A stretch of 64,000 nt of DNA from Azospirillum formosense. Its GTDB lineage: Bacteria > Pseudomonadota > Alphaproteobacteria > Azospirillales > Azospirillaceae. The stretch spans positions 1,286,001-1,350,000 of the forward strand of contig NZ_CP159403.1 in the NCBI RefSeq assembly GCF_040500525.1, given 5' to 3'. Each line of letters opens with the position of its first letter. The first letter of the stretch is position 1. Shown piece by piece: positions 7,107 through 15,814 of this stretch. Made by a program: the position numbers and the translations under genes. The notes beneath the pieces are model-generated. The model was not told where the DNA came from, did not search any database, and worked only from the letters and a program-made list of their open reading frames with translations.

Positions 7107-10100
7107 ATGAGCATCTTCGGTTCGATGACCACCGCCGTCCTCGGCCTGAGCGCGCAGTCGAAGGCCCTCGGTCACATCTCTGACAACATCGCCAACGCCT
7201 CGACGGTCGGCTACAAGCGGGTCAACACCGCCTTCGAGACGCTGGTGCTGCAATCCAACGAACGGTTGCACGCGCCCGGCGGCGTGACGGCGGCGCCGGT
7301 CTTCATGAACAACATCCAGGGCAACCTGACCCAGGTGCAAAGCCCGACCAACGCCGCCATCCAGGGCCAGGGCTTCTTCAGCGTGTCCAAGCTCAGCCGC
7401 GGCCTGACCGGTCCCGGCCAGCAGGGCGAAACGGTGCAGACCCAGACCGGCACGCTGAACGCCGACAACGTCTACTACACCCGCGTCGGCGACTTCGAGC
7501 TGGACAAGAACCGCTATCTGGTGAACAGCGCCGGCTTCGCGCTGAACGGCTGGATCGTCGACGACGTGACCGGCCAGTTGAAGAAGGACGTGGTGCAGCC
7601 GCTCCAGGTCAACACCCTGACCGACAAGCCGCAGTCGACCAACAGCATCACGCTGGGCGCCAACCTGCCGGCCACGCCGACGCCGGGCGTGCCGATCCCG
7701 TCCTCCAGCATCCAGGTCTACGACACCCAGGGCAACGCGCGGACCATCCAGTTCAACTGGCGGCAGGACGCCGCCAACGCGTGGCGCCTGGGCATCGAGG
7801 CGCCGGGAAGCTCGACGCAGCCGGTCGCCGGCTCTTTCACCGGCGGCGCCGCCTCCATGGCGGCGGGCAGCCAGGTGTCCGGCGTGACCCCAGTGGCCCA
7901 GGTCAGCCAAGTGCTGGTCAACGGCACGACGTCCGTCCCGTCCTCGTCGGTGACGATCAGCGGGCGCACCAACTACTATCCGGACGGCACGTCGCAGGAC
8001 AACATCCGGATCGGTGACACCTACACACTGAACATCAACGGCAGCGCTCCTGTCACGGTCGCGGTGACCGCCGCGAACATCGCGAATTTCTCGAGCTTCA
8101 CGGACGTTGCGAACGCGCTGGCCAGCGCCGTCAACGCGATGGTGCCGGCTCCCTATACCGCCGAGATCGACGGCAGCGATCCACGCAAGATCCTGGTGAA
8201 GAAGCTGGACGGTTCTCCGGTCGAGATCAGCGGCAGCTTCTCCAACGCGGCGCCGCAGCTCAGCACGGTGAGCGGTCCCTCGACCAACCTGACCGGCTCG
8301 GTCAGCGGCGACCAGCGCAGCACCTTCACCTTCTCCACCGCCGCCATCGACGTGGGCGACGAGTTCCGCATCACCGTTGCGGGCAAGGAGTTCAAGACGC
8401 GCGTCACCTCGGCCAACATCGGCACGCTGGGCAACATCAACGGCGTGGTCGCCGATCTGGCAAGCCAGATCAACGGCGCCGTACCGCCGTTGGGCATCAA
8501 CGCCCTGATCGGCACAGCCACCGTACCCGCGGGGTCCGCCAACCAGCTCGTGCTGGACGGCACGCTCGCGACGCAGACCTTCACGGCCACTTACGGCGTG
8601 ACCAACGCCGACAGCCGAAAGAACAACATCACAGCCTCTACCCCGGTGGACTACACGGCGGCCACGGTGACGCCCATCCAGGTCCCCAATCCACCCGCAC
8701 CCGCACCCGCAGCGGTTGAAATCACGCAGATTTCCTTCCCAACGGCGGCAACCCTGAAAGTGCCGGACCAGTACATCGTCAACGTGCTGGGCACCGAGTT
8801 CAAGACGACAGTCTCCTACTCGAACATCAACTCGCTGAACGACATGAAAGGCGTCGTCAACGACCTGATGACGCAGATCAACAACGCCGGCCTTGCGGTG
8901 GGCGCCACGGTCAACGCCGCAGGTGACCTGGTGCTGACCGGCACGACGGCCGGCACAGCGCTGGGCGTCAGCGGCAACAAGCTGGACATCACCGGCACCG
9001 ACAACGTGCGGGTGGGCGACAGCTACACCGTTCGGGTGGACGGCGTGCCCTACGCGGTCTCGGTCACCGCCGACAACATCCTGACCATGGGAACCTACGG
9101 CGGCATCGCCAACGCGCTGGCGGCCCAGATCAACTCGGCCCGGCCGCAGGCGCCGGTCATCGCGTCGGTCGTGAATTCGCAGCTCCAGGTTACCGCCCGC
9201 AACCCCGGCACGCCCTTCAAGATCGACCAGGAATACAGCTCGGGTTCGGCCTCCAACAACCAGGTAAACGGTCCGACGATCAGCGCACCGACGGACTCCC
9301 GCGGCCAGCGCCAGGAATTCTCCTACCCGCAAACGCAGATCGACATCGGCGACGTCTATTCGGTTTCGGTCGACGGAACGCCCATTTCGGTGAAGGTGGA
9401 CAAGTCCAACTACGGCAACCTCCAGGACATCAACGGCGTCCTGCAGGAACTGGCCAACCGCGTCAACGCCGCAAACCTGAACGTCGTCGCCACCTCGACC
9501 GGCGGCCGGCTGACCCTCACCCACAACACCTCGACCACCGGCAAGTTCGAGGCGAAGGCGAGCATCCAGAACGCCACCGGCAGCTCCGGCACCCTGACCG
9601 CCTCCACCACCACCTCCAACGTGGCCGGGGTGCGGCAGTCGGAATCGGTGACGCTGACCGGAACGCCGGGCGACAAGGACGCCGAATACACGGTCATCGT
9701 CAACGGCTCGCCCATCACCTACAAGACGACGGGCGAGGAAACCTCGATGGAGACCATCGCGGCCAGCCTCGCCAATCTGGTGAACAAGAACACCTCCCTG
9801 CCGGTGACCGCCAGCGCCGAGGGCAGCGTGCTGAAGCTCGTCGCCAAATCGGCGAGCGGCACCGCCGCCGACCAGTTCACGCTGGAAACCGCGGCCCAGG
9901 CCGGCACCACCCCCGCGCACGTCCTGCTGAACTTCGGCACCGATCCCGGCAACGTCGGCACCATCACCAGCGTCAGCACGGCCAAGGTCGGAACCGGCAC
10001 GGCGGTGACCTCCGCCAACCAGGGGCTGGGAGCGGACGCCAACGTGACCTTCACGGTGGACTACGGCTTCGGCCCGCAGCAGATCACGCTGAACCTCGGC

Positions 10101-10541
10101 CAGATCGGCAAGTCGGGCGGCGTCACCCAGTTTGCCGGCAGCGAGATCAACGTGCGCGAGCTGGTGCAGGACGGCGCCTCGCGCGGCCAGTACAAGGAGG
10201 TGGTCTACGGCGACAACGGCGACGTGATCGTGAACTACGACAACGGCCGCAGCCGCACCATCGGGCGCATTCCCGTAGTCACCTTCAACAACCCCAACGC
10301 CCTGCAGCGCGAGGCGGGCGGCGTCTACATCGAGACGGACGACGGCGGCCGGCCGAACTTCAACGACCCCGACACCAACGGGGCCGGCGCGGTGGTCGCG
10401 AACAGCGTGGAATCCTCCAACGTGGACATCGCGGACGAGTTCACCAAGCTGATCGTCACCCAGCGCACCTACTCCGCCAACACCAAGATCGTCACGACCT
10501 CCGACGAGATGCTCCAGGAAGTCCTCGGGCTGAAGCGCTAA
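7107..10541 (+). CDS. flgE: Flagellar hook protein FlgE, repeat-expanded
   Basis: 1144 residues, nearly three times the roughly 400 of enteric FlgE. Both axial ends are clear. The N-terminus SIFGSMTTAVLGLSAQSKAL with SDNIANASTVGYKRVNTAFE is the D0/D1 hook signature, and the C-terminus NSVESSNVDIADEFTKLIV with QRTYSANTKIVTTSDEMLQE is the matching coiled-coil end. The extra length between about residues 295 and 930 consists of about six copies of one module: VGDxYxVxVxG, a beta strand, then a helix ending LAxQINxA. They start near residues 299, 413, 551, 631, 743 and 852. The modules probably form the outer hook domains. The ATG at 7107 has GGAGA 9 bases upstream and follows a sigma-54 promoter. 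flgK follows after 92 bases. A 1201-codon reverse-strand open frame here is a compositional shadow. Confidence 0.92.
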   Translation: MSIFGSMTTAVLGLSAQSKALGHISDNIANASTVGYKRVNTAFETLVLQSNERLHAPGGVTAAPVFMNNIQGNLTQVQSPTNAAIQGQGFFSVSKLSRGLTGPGQQGETVQTQTGTLNADNVYYTRVGDFELDKNRYLVNSAGFALNGWIVDDVTGQLKKDVVQPLQVNTLTDKPQSTNSITLGANLPATPTPGVPIPSSSIQVYDTQGNARTIQFNWRQDAANAWRLGIEAPGSSTQPVAGSFTGGAASMAAGSQVSGVTPVAQVSQVLVNGTTSVPSSSVTISGRTNYYPDGTSQDNIRIGDTYTLNINGSAPVTVAVTAANIANFSSFTDVANALASAVNAMVPAPYTAEIDGSDPRKILVKKLDGSPVEISGSFSNAAPQLSTVSGPSTNLTGSVSGDQRSTFTFSTAAIDVGDEFRITVAGKEFKTRVTSANIGTLGNINGVVADLASQINGAVPPLGINALIGTATVPAGSANQLVLDGTLATQTFTATYGVTNADSRKNNITASTPVDYTAATVTPIQVPNPPAPAPAAVEITQISFPTAATLKVPDQYIVNVLGTEFKTTVSYSNINSLNDMKGVVNDLMTQINNAGLAVGATVNAAGDLVLTGTTAGTALGVSGNKLDITGTDNVRVGDSYTVRVDGVPYAVSVTADNILTMGTYGGIANALAAQINSARPQAPVIASVVNSQLQVTARNPGTPFKIDQEYSSGSASNNQVNGPTISAPTDSRGQRQEFSYPQTQIDIGDVYSVSVDGTPISVKVDKSNYGNLQDINGVLQELANRVNAANLNVVATSTGGRLTLTHNTSTTGKFEAKASIQNATGSSGTLTASTTTSNVAGVRQSESVTLTGTPGDKDAEYTVIVNGSPITYKTTGEETSMETIAASLANLVNKNTSLPVTASAEGSVLKLVAKSASGTAADQFTLETAAQAGTTPAHVLLNFGTDPGNVGTITSVSTAKVGTGTAVTSANQGLGADANVTFTVDYGFGPQQITLNLGQIGKSGGVTQFAGSEINVRELVQDGASRGQYKEVVYGDNGDVIVNYDNGRSRTIGRIPVVTFNNPNALQREAGGVYIETDDGGRPNFNDPDTNGAGAVVANSVESSNVDIADEFTKLIVTQRTYSANTKIVTTSDEMLQEVLGLKR

Positions 10542-10633
10542 GCGCGGTTCCGATCCGGCGGGCGGCCGCGTGATCCGCGGCCCGCCCGGCCAACAGCAAC
10601 CCGCTTTCCCCGTAGACGAAAGGTCCAACGGCC

Positions 10634-12040
10634 ATGTCCCTCTTCGGCGCCCTCGGCAGCGCGACGGCCAGCCTCCGTGCGGTCCAGGCCCAGGTGAAGC
10701 TGGTCTCGGACAACGTCGCCCGCGCCGACGACCCCACCCGCACCCGTCACACCGTGACGAACGTGCTGGATTCCAACGGGTTCGTCCTCACCTCCCAGTA
10801 CCGCCGCGAGGTCGATTCCGCCCTGCTCAGCCAAGTGCAGGACCTGACCGCGCGCGAGGGCTCCTCGGCCACCAAATCCTCCTACATGCAGCAGCTGGGC
10901 GACCTGCTGCGCACGACCAGCGGCAAGCCGCAGCTGAACCAGTACGCCGAAGCCTTCCAGACCGCCTGGAAGGCCGTGGAGACCTCCCCGGAAAGCGAGG
11001 TCGCGCAGTACCAGCTCGTCCAGGCCGCCGACACCTTCGCGCGCGAGATCAATCGCGTCTCCCAGGGCGTGGAGGACATGGACCGCGAGATCCAGGGCGA
11101 CCTCAGCCAGTCGGTCGGCGAGGTCAACCGGCTGCTCAAGGAAATCAACAGCATCAACAACAACATCGTGTCGCTGCAGGGCTACGGCTCGGCGGGCAAC
11201 GAGGTGGCCGATAAGCGCGACGGCCTGATCCGCGAGCTGAGCACCTATGTCGGCGTGCGCACGATGACCCGCCCGGACGGCCGCGTCGCCGTCTTCACCC
11301 CCACGGGGCTGGCGCTGGTCGACAGCCAGGCGGCAAATCTTTCCTACGAGGGCGGCAATATCAACCTGACGGTGGGCAATCAAGTCACCAACGTCAACCA
11401 GCACCTGAAGGAGGGCAAGGTCGCCGCGCTGATGAACTTGCGCGCCGACGGCTCGACCTCCACCCCGCCGCAGCCGGCCAGCGCCGATCCGACCACCGAG
11501 GTGATCCGCAAGCTGCGCTCGCAGCTCGACTCCTACGCGCAGATGTTCACCAGCCCGACCAAGCCCGGCGAGCCCACCAGCTTCCGCGACGCCTACGACC
11601 AGGCCAAGACGGTGCCGGGCGAGGAGGGCACGCAGTTCTTCATGGGCAACGACCGCTTCACCATCCACGTGAACGAGAACCTGCTGAACAACACGAAGAA
11701 GCTGAAAAGCGCGGCCGTCAAGGACGTGGTCACGGCGCTCAGCGCGACGGGCCGCAGCTTCCAGGCCGACGGGCTGAAGCTGGAGGGCGCGTCCTTCAGC
11801 TCCATCACCAGCAACATCACCGGCGGCTGGATGTCCGCCGCCAAGACCGCGCTGGACAAGAGCGCGATGGACAAGGACTCCCGCCAGATCCTGGAGGAGC
11901 GCTACCACGCGACGACCGGCGTCAACATCGACGAGGAAATCGCCAATCTGCAGCAGCTCCAGACCTCCTACGCCGCGTCGGCACGGGTCATGCAAGTGGC
12001 CAACACGATGTTTGACGCGCTGGAGGCGATCGTCCGATGA
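10634..12040 (+). CDS. flgK: Flagellar hook-filament junction protein 1, FlgK
   Basis: 468 residues. The N-terminus MSLFGALGSATASLRAVQAQ with LVSDNVARADDPTRTRHTV corresponds to the D0 helix and the position normally occupied by SNNIANxNTxGYSR, here rather diverged. The middle has LVQAADTFAREINRVSQGVEDM and the FlgK-typical IKEINSINNNIVSLQGYGSAGNEVADKRDGLIRELS-like region (residues about 165-205). The C-terminus ANLQQLQTSYAASARVMQVANTMFDALEAIV is the usual axial end. It is exported by the flagellar type III system and links hook to filament with FlgL. AAAGG lies about 10 bases before the ATG. Its stop overlaps the flgL start (ATGA), showing translational coupling. Confidence 0.92.
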   Translation: MSLFGALGSATASLRAVQAQVKLVSDNVARADDPTRTRHTVTNVLDSNGFVLTSQYRREVDSALLSQVQDLTAREGSSATKSSYMQQLGDLLRTTSGKPQLNQYAEAFQTAWKAVETSPESEVAQYQLVQAADTFAREINRVSQGVEDMDREIQGDLSQSVGEVNRLLKEINSINNNIVSLQGYGSAGNEVADKRDGLIRELSTYVGVRTMTRPDGRVAVFTPTGLALVDSQAANLSYEGGNINLTVGNQVTNVNQHLKEGKVAALMNLRADGSTSTPPQPASADPTTEVIRKLRSQLDSYAQMFTSPTKPGEPTSFRDAYDQAKTVPGEEGTQFFMGNDRFTIHVNENLLNNTKKLKSAAVKDVVTALSATGRSFQADGLKLEGASFSSITSNITGGWMSAAKTALDKSAMDKDSRQILEERYHATTGVNIDEEIANLQQLQTSYAASARVMQVANTMFDALEAIVR

Positions 12041-14103
12041 GCTCCGTCACTCAAGTCAGCAGCTACGCCAAGTATCTTGGCCTGGTTCGCAACCTGACCA
12101 ACGGCCAGAACAAGGTGGACACGCTCTCGGAGCAGTTGACCACCGGAAAGAAGTCCACCGACCTCAACGCCTACGGGGCCGAGACGCAGAAGCTGCTGGC
12201 CCTGCGCGCCGAGCTGACCCAGCGCGAGTCCTATATCCAGAACATCAACACCGCATCGCCGCGCGTGAAGGCGACCGACACGGTGCTGAACAGCCTGGAG
12301 AAGCTCGCCACGGACTGGCAGAGCAGCAACCTGATGCCGTTCCAGCCGGGCCCGGCCACCGTCACCTCCGCCTTCAACGCCAACCCCGACGCGCTGAAGC
12401 TGACGGTCAACGGCGACAAGTCCACCTTCACCCAGAACGCCCGCTACACCGTGACCTCCATCCCGTCGAAGGACGGGGTCAACGGCTCGTTCGACGTGAC
12501 GGTGACCGACGGGCTGGGCGGCAAGACCACCCGCACCATCAACCTGAAGACCGTGCCCCCCAGCGACGGCGGCGGCTACAACTTCAAGATCAATGGCGGC
12601 CCCGGCGAGGGCGCGGTGCTGAATCTCAGCTTCGATCAGCTCACCGCGGCGTCGAGCAGCACCTTCAACGTGACCTGGCCGCAGGCCAACGACATGCGCG
12701 ACCGGGTCGAGGGCGCGCTCCGCGACATCCAGCAGCTCCTGAACGAGCAGTTCGGCGACCGCTACCTGTTCGCCGGCTCGCGCTACGGCACCGAGCCCGT
12801 GGGCGACCTGCTGGCCCAGCCGCAGTCCACCCGCGTGACGCTGAACGGGTCGATGGTCAACGCCGACGACTACTTCGAGCTGTCGATCGACGGCAAGCCC
12901 TTCGGCTACCAAGTCCAGCCGGGCGATCCGAAGACCGTCACCTTCGTGGCCAGCACGCTCAACAGCCTGATCCAGTCGGCCAACCCGAAGCTGCCGATCA
13001 TCGCCTCGGCGGCCAACGGCGTCATCTCGCTGATCAGCGAGGACCCGAGCCGGAAGTTCGACGTCAAGGCGCGCGTCCAGAACTCGATGAGCATCGACAA
13101 TTCGATGACGGCGCCGACCACCACCCAGGCCGCCACCCTGCCGGCGCCCGCCGGCACTGGGCTGAAGCAGATCGACAGCTTCTCCCTGACCGGCGACGGC
13201 GTGGACATCGGCGACACCTACGAGATCAACGTCGCCGTCGGCAACCCGGACGACCCCTTCAACCGCAAATACTACGCGGACCACCCGGACGAGCCGGAGG
13301 ACCTGCCGCCCTACCAGCAATACACGGTCCGCTACACGGTCACCGAGAAGGACTACAACAACGGCGTCACCGACGTGTCGAAGGTGGCCGACATGCTGCG
13401 CGCCGAGTTCAACAAGACCAGCCCGGTCCCGCCGGTGACCATCGACCCCGCCGGCAACGGGTCGACCATCCAGCTGACCAGCAACAGCACGATGGATCCC
13501 AACCATCCGTCGCGCATCCAGCAGTTCACCACCTCGGTGCGGGCGGTCAACGGCCAGATCGACAACACCATCTCGGTCGCCACGCTGCCCTCGCAGGCCG
13601 ACGCGCTGACCGACCTGCCCTATGTGGACCCGCCGGACCTGCCCTTCTACGATTCGGAATACATGTCGAACCGGAAGAACAGCAAGGCGTGGGACAAGGC
13701 CGCGGTCACCATCGACGACGGCCAGACGCTGACCTACGGCGTCACCAGCGACGACCGCGCCTTCCAGAAGCTGGTCGCCGCCTTCCGCATGGCCCACGTC
13801 GCCGCGTCCAATCCCGGCAAGTACGAGGAATACATCACCAAGTCGCGCGAGCTGATGTCCCAGGCCAAGGACGAGGTGCGCTCGGTCCACTCCAAGGTGG
13901 CGTCCGACCTCGCCACGCTGGAGGAGAAGAAGACCGCCCACACCACCGCGTCGGCCACGGTGGTCGAGCGCATCGCCGGCATCGAGGGCATCGACGAGAC
14001 CGAGGTGGCGGCCCGCCTGCGCACCTCCATGAACGCCCTGGAGGCCGCCTACACGGTGGCCGGCCAGCGCCAGAAGCTGTCGCTGCTGAACTACATCGCC
14101 TGA
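12037..14103 (+). CDS. flgL: Flagellar hook-filament junction protein 3, FlgL, enlarged
   Basis: 688 residues, about twice the enteric length of 317. The N-terminal flagellin-like helix (SSYAKYLGLVRNLTNGQNKV, then LSEQLTTGKKSTDLNAYGAE) and the C-terminus ALEAAYTVAGQRQKLSLLNYIA identify it as FlgL rather than flagellin. The added central part includes modules like those in FlgE: one near residues 269-335 (ADDYFELSIDGKPFGYQV, then VASTLNSLIQSAN) and one near 389-480 (VDIGDTYEINVAV, then VSKVADMLRAEFN). It overlaps flgK by 4 bases and is the last gene of the operon; a bidirectional hairpin terminator follows 55 bases after the stop. Confidence 0.92.
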   Translation: MSSVTQVSSYAKYLGLVRNLTNGQNKVDTLSEQLTTGKKSTDLNAYGAETQKLLALRAELTQRESYIQNINTASPRVKATDTVLNSLEKLATDWQSSNLMPFQPGPATVTSAFNANPDALKLTVNGDKSTFTQNARYTVTSIPSKDGVNGSFDVTVTDGLGGKTTRTINLKTVPPSDGGGYNFKINGGPGEGAVLNLSFDQLTAASSSTFNVTWPQANDMRDRVEGALRDIQQLLNEQFGDRYLFAGSRYGTEPVGDLLAQPQSTRVTLNGSMVNADDYFELSIDGKPFGYQVQPGDPKTVTFVASTLNSLIQSANPKLPIIASAANGVISLISEDPSRKFDVKARVQNSMSIDNSMTAPTTTQAATLPAPAGTGLKQIDSFSLTGDGVDIGDTYEINVAVGNPDDPFNRKYYADHPDEPEDLPPYQQYTVRYTVTEKDYNNGVTDVSKVADMLRAEFNKTSPVPPVTIDPAGNGSTIQLTSNSTMDPNHPSRIQQFTTSVRAVNGQIDNTISVATLPSQADALTDLPYVDPPDLPFYDSEYMSNRKNSKAWDKAAVTIDDGQTLTYGVTSDDRAFQKLVAAFRMAHVAASNPGKYEEYITKSRELMSQAKDEVRSVHSKVASDLATLEEKKTAHTTASATVVERIAGIEGIDETEVAARLRTSMNALEAAYTVAGQRQKLSLLNYIA

Positions 14104-14145
14104 GGCGGCGGCTCGCCCCTCCCCCGCGACGAGGGGAGGGAACGG

Positions 14146-14676
14146 TCACCGAACAAAAAAACCGGCGCCCCGAAGGGCGCCGGTTTCTCTTTTGAAGCGG
14201 GTGGCCTCAGATGGAGATCCGCAAGGACTGGCGCGGCGGCTGGCTGTCCGGCGCCGGGACCTGGGCGCCATCGGCGGACGCGCCACCGCCTGCGGAGCGG
14301 GCTGCCCCTGGGCGGGCGCGTCGGGGCGGGCGGTCAGCCCGCTGGCCACCGACCGGTTGATGCTGATGAGCGTGTCCAGCTTCGACACGTCGAGATCGAT
14401 CAGGCGGGCGACCGTCTCGCGATCGACCAGCAGCGACAAGGCGGCGATGTTGGTGCGCACCTCGGGCGGATGACCGCAATCATCCTCGGTCATCGCGGCC
14501 TGGAAGATCGTCCACAGGCGCTGGTTCAACTGCAGGGCGGCGCGGAGCGTCTCTTCGTTCACGGGGCTGCGCCCGGCATCGATCAGGCGTCGTGACGCCT
14601 CCGCCAAAGCCCAGGCCTCGACATCACGGGGATTGTCGGAGGTCGGCTTGTTCGCGTATGTCGGTGTCGGCTTCAT
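14146..14676 (-). CDS. flaF: Flagellar biosynthesis regulator FlaF (probable C-terminal frame problem)
   Basis: FlaF is an alphaproteobacterial regulator of flagellin production that acts with FlbT. The family core is clear at residues 20-115: VEAWALAEASRRLIDAG, ALQLNQRLWTIFQAAMTEDDC, RTNIAALSLLVDRETVARL and SKLDTLISINRSVASGL. The start has GAGGG about 6 bases upstream. The open frame continues to 14146 with an Arg-rich tail that runs through the terminator. From about 14300 downward the +1 frame has the better codon pattern and ends naturally (QVPAPDSQPPRQSLRISI, stop at 14207-14209) just before the terminator. A one-base indel near 14290-14310, real or a sequencing error, would explain this. 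The true product may be about 155 residues. Confidence 0.85.
   Translation of the reverse strand: MKPTPTYANKPTSDNPRDVEAWALAEASRRLIDAGRSPVNEETLRAALQLNQRLWTIFQAAMTEDDCGHPPEVRTNIAALSLLVDRETVARLIDLDVSKLDTLISINRSVASGLTARPDAPAQGQPAPQAVARPPMAPRSRRRTASRRASPCGSPSEATRFKRETGALRGAGFFVR
14159..14193. terminator. Bidirectional intrinsic terminator after flgL and flaF
   Basis: A perfect 12-bp stem (14159-14170 with 14175-14186) closes a CGAA tetraloop. A pyrimidine-rich CTCTTTT tail follows on the plus strand and the A run 14155-14161 gives a U tract on the minus strand. It sits between the convergent flgL and flaF genes and can serve both. The uninterrupted flaF frame as it stands reads through it. Confidence 0.85.
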
Positions 14677-14737
14677 TCCAAACCCTCGGGACAGGCCGCC
14701 GGACAGAGCAATGCTGTATCAGGTCCGGACCGGAAGG

Positions 14738-14766
14738 ATTGTCAGCGATCCTTCAATTCTTGTCAA
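14738..14766 (-). promoter_or_regulatory. Sigma-70-type promoter of flaF with overlapping inverted repeat
   Basis: On the minus strand TTGACA (14761-14766) and GACAAT (14738-14743) are 17 bases apart, about 60-90 bases upstream of the flaF start. An inverted repeat GAAGGAT-N8-ATCCTTC (arms 14733-14739 and 14748-14754) covers the -10 box and reaches into the spacer, which would suit a repressor site. The regulator is unknown. Confidence 0.55.
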
Positions 14767-14768
14767 CT

Positions 14769-15797
14769 TTAGGGACCTGTTTCCGGTGATTTGCAAGGAT
14801 TTGTCACGACTTCACCGCACTCCGGTCCTGCAGTGCCCGTCATTGCGGGGGCCGGCCCCGCCGGCCCGAACAATTCCTCCGCCGCCCGCTCGACCGCGTC
14901 CACGGAAATGCCGTCCATCAGGCCGGTGGCCTGCGGGTCGGCCTTCTGGCGGGCCAAAAGTTCGGACCGCGGAACCCGGCTGATCACGGTGCGCGCCGCC
15001 ACGCCCCAAGGGCCGTAGGTCTCCGGGAAACCCGGCCCGAACAGCCCGACGGTCGGCGTGCCGGCGGCGGCGGCGATGTGCATCAGCCCGGAATCGTTGC
15101 CGATGTAGAGCGCCGCCCGGCGCACGCAGGCCGCCGCCGCCATGGGATCGGTGCGCCCGGTCAGGTCGATGGCGCGGCTGCCCAGCGCCTCCAGGACCGG
15201 TCGCGCGCGCTCGCGCTCCGGCCCGGCGGCCAGGACGGCGACGCGCCGGCCGGACAACCGGCCGCCGGGGCCAGTCAGCCGCGTTGCAAGCTCGGCGAAG
15301 CGGTCGGCCGGCCACTCCTTGCCGGTCCAGTTCGCGGTCGGGCCGATCGCCAGGAACGGCTCCGCCCCACCGGTCAGCAGCCGGTCGGCCTCGGCCTCGG
15401 CCGCCGCGTCGATCCACAGGCGGGGCGGCGGCGGCGGCGACAGGCCGAGCACCCGCCCGATCTCCTCCACCTTGTGGAGACGCGGGGCGCGGGCGTGGAA
15501 GAAACGGCGCTTCGCCAGGACAAGCCGGCCGACCGCGGAATTGCGCAGGTCCACCACCAGATCCCAGCGCGTGCCGACGCAGGCCCGCCACAGGTCGATC
15601 CAATGCCGCGCCCAGGCCCGCTTCGGCATCGGAAGCAGCCGCTCCAGTCCCGGCACCGAGCGGAACAGGGGCGCCGGCAGCGGGCCGCAGGCGATGGTCA
15701 GCGCGGCGTCCGGATGCCGCTCCGTCAGATGGGCCAGCAGCCCGGTGGAAAGAACCGCGTCACCGAGACGGTTGGAGGTGATGAACAGGATGCGCAA
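14769..15797 (-). CDS. GT9-family glycosyltransferase (ADP-heptose:LPS heptosyltransferase-like)
   Basis: 342 residues. The N-terminus RILFITSNRLGDAVLSTGLLAHL is the nucleotide-sugar transferase opening of the WaaF/WaaC family, and the C-terminal half has AIGPTANWTGKEWPADRFAE and YIGNDSGLMHIAAAAGTPTVGLFGP, the donor-binding end of GT9. It is expected to act at the cytoplasmic face on lipopolysaccharide core; the exact sugar cannot be read. The start is TTG at 15795-15797 with GGGAGG just after the lptF stop 17 bases upstream, so it is probably coupled to lptF. A poorly conserved tail ends TNPCKSPETGP. Confidence 0.85.
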   Translation of the reverse strand: MRILFITSNRLGDAVLSTGLLAHLTERHPDAALTIACGPLPAPLFRSVPGLERLLPMPKRAWARHWIDLWRACVGTRWDLVVDLRNSAVGRLVLAKRRFFHARAPRLHKVEEIGRVLGLSPPPPPRLWIDAAAEAEADRLLTGGAEPFLAIGPTANWTGKEWPADRFAELATRLTGPGGRLSGRRVAVLAAGPERERARPVLEALGSRAIDLTGRTDPMAAAACVRRAALYIGNDSGLMHIAAAAGTPTVGLFGPGFPETYGPWGVAARTVISRVPRSELLARQKADPQATGLMDGISVDAVERAAEELFGPAGPAPAMTGTAGPECGEVVTNPCKSPETGP

Positions 15798-15814
15798 GAC
15801 CCGGCCCGCCTCCC

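Noticed and set aside
7023-10628. 1201-codon open frame on the minus strand opposite flgE
   Set aside because: It mirrors the codon bias of flgE; the product is a His/Arg/Val/Gly-rich string with no domain pattern, and flgE is certain.
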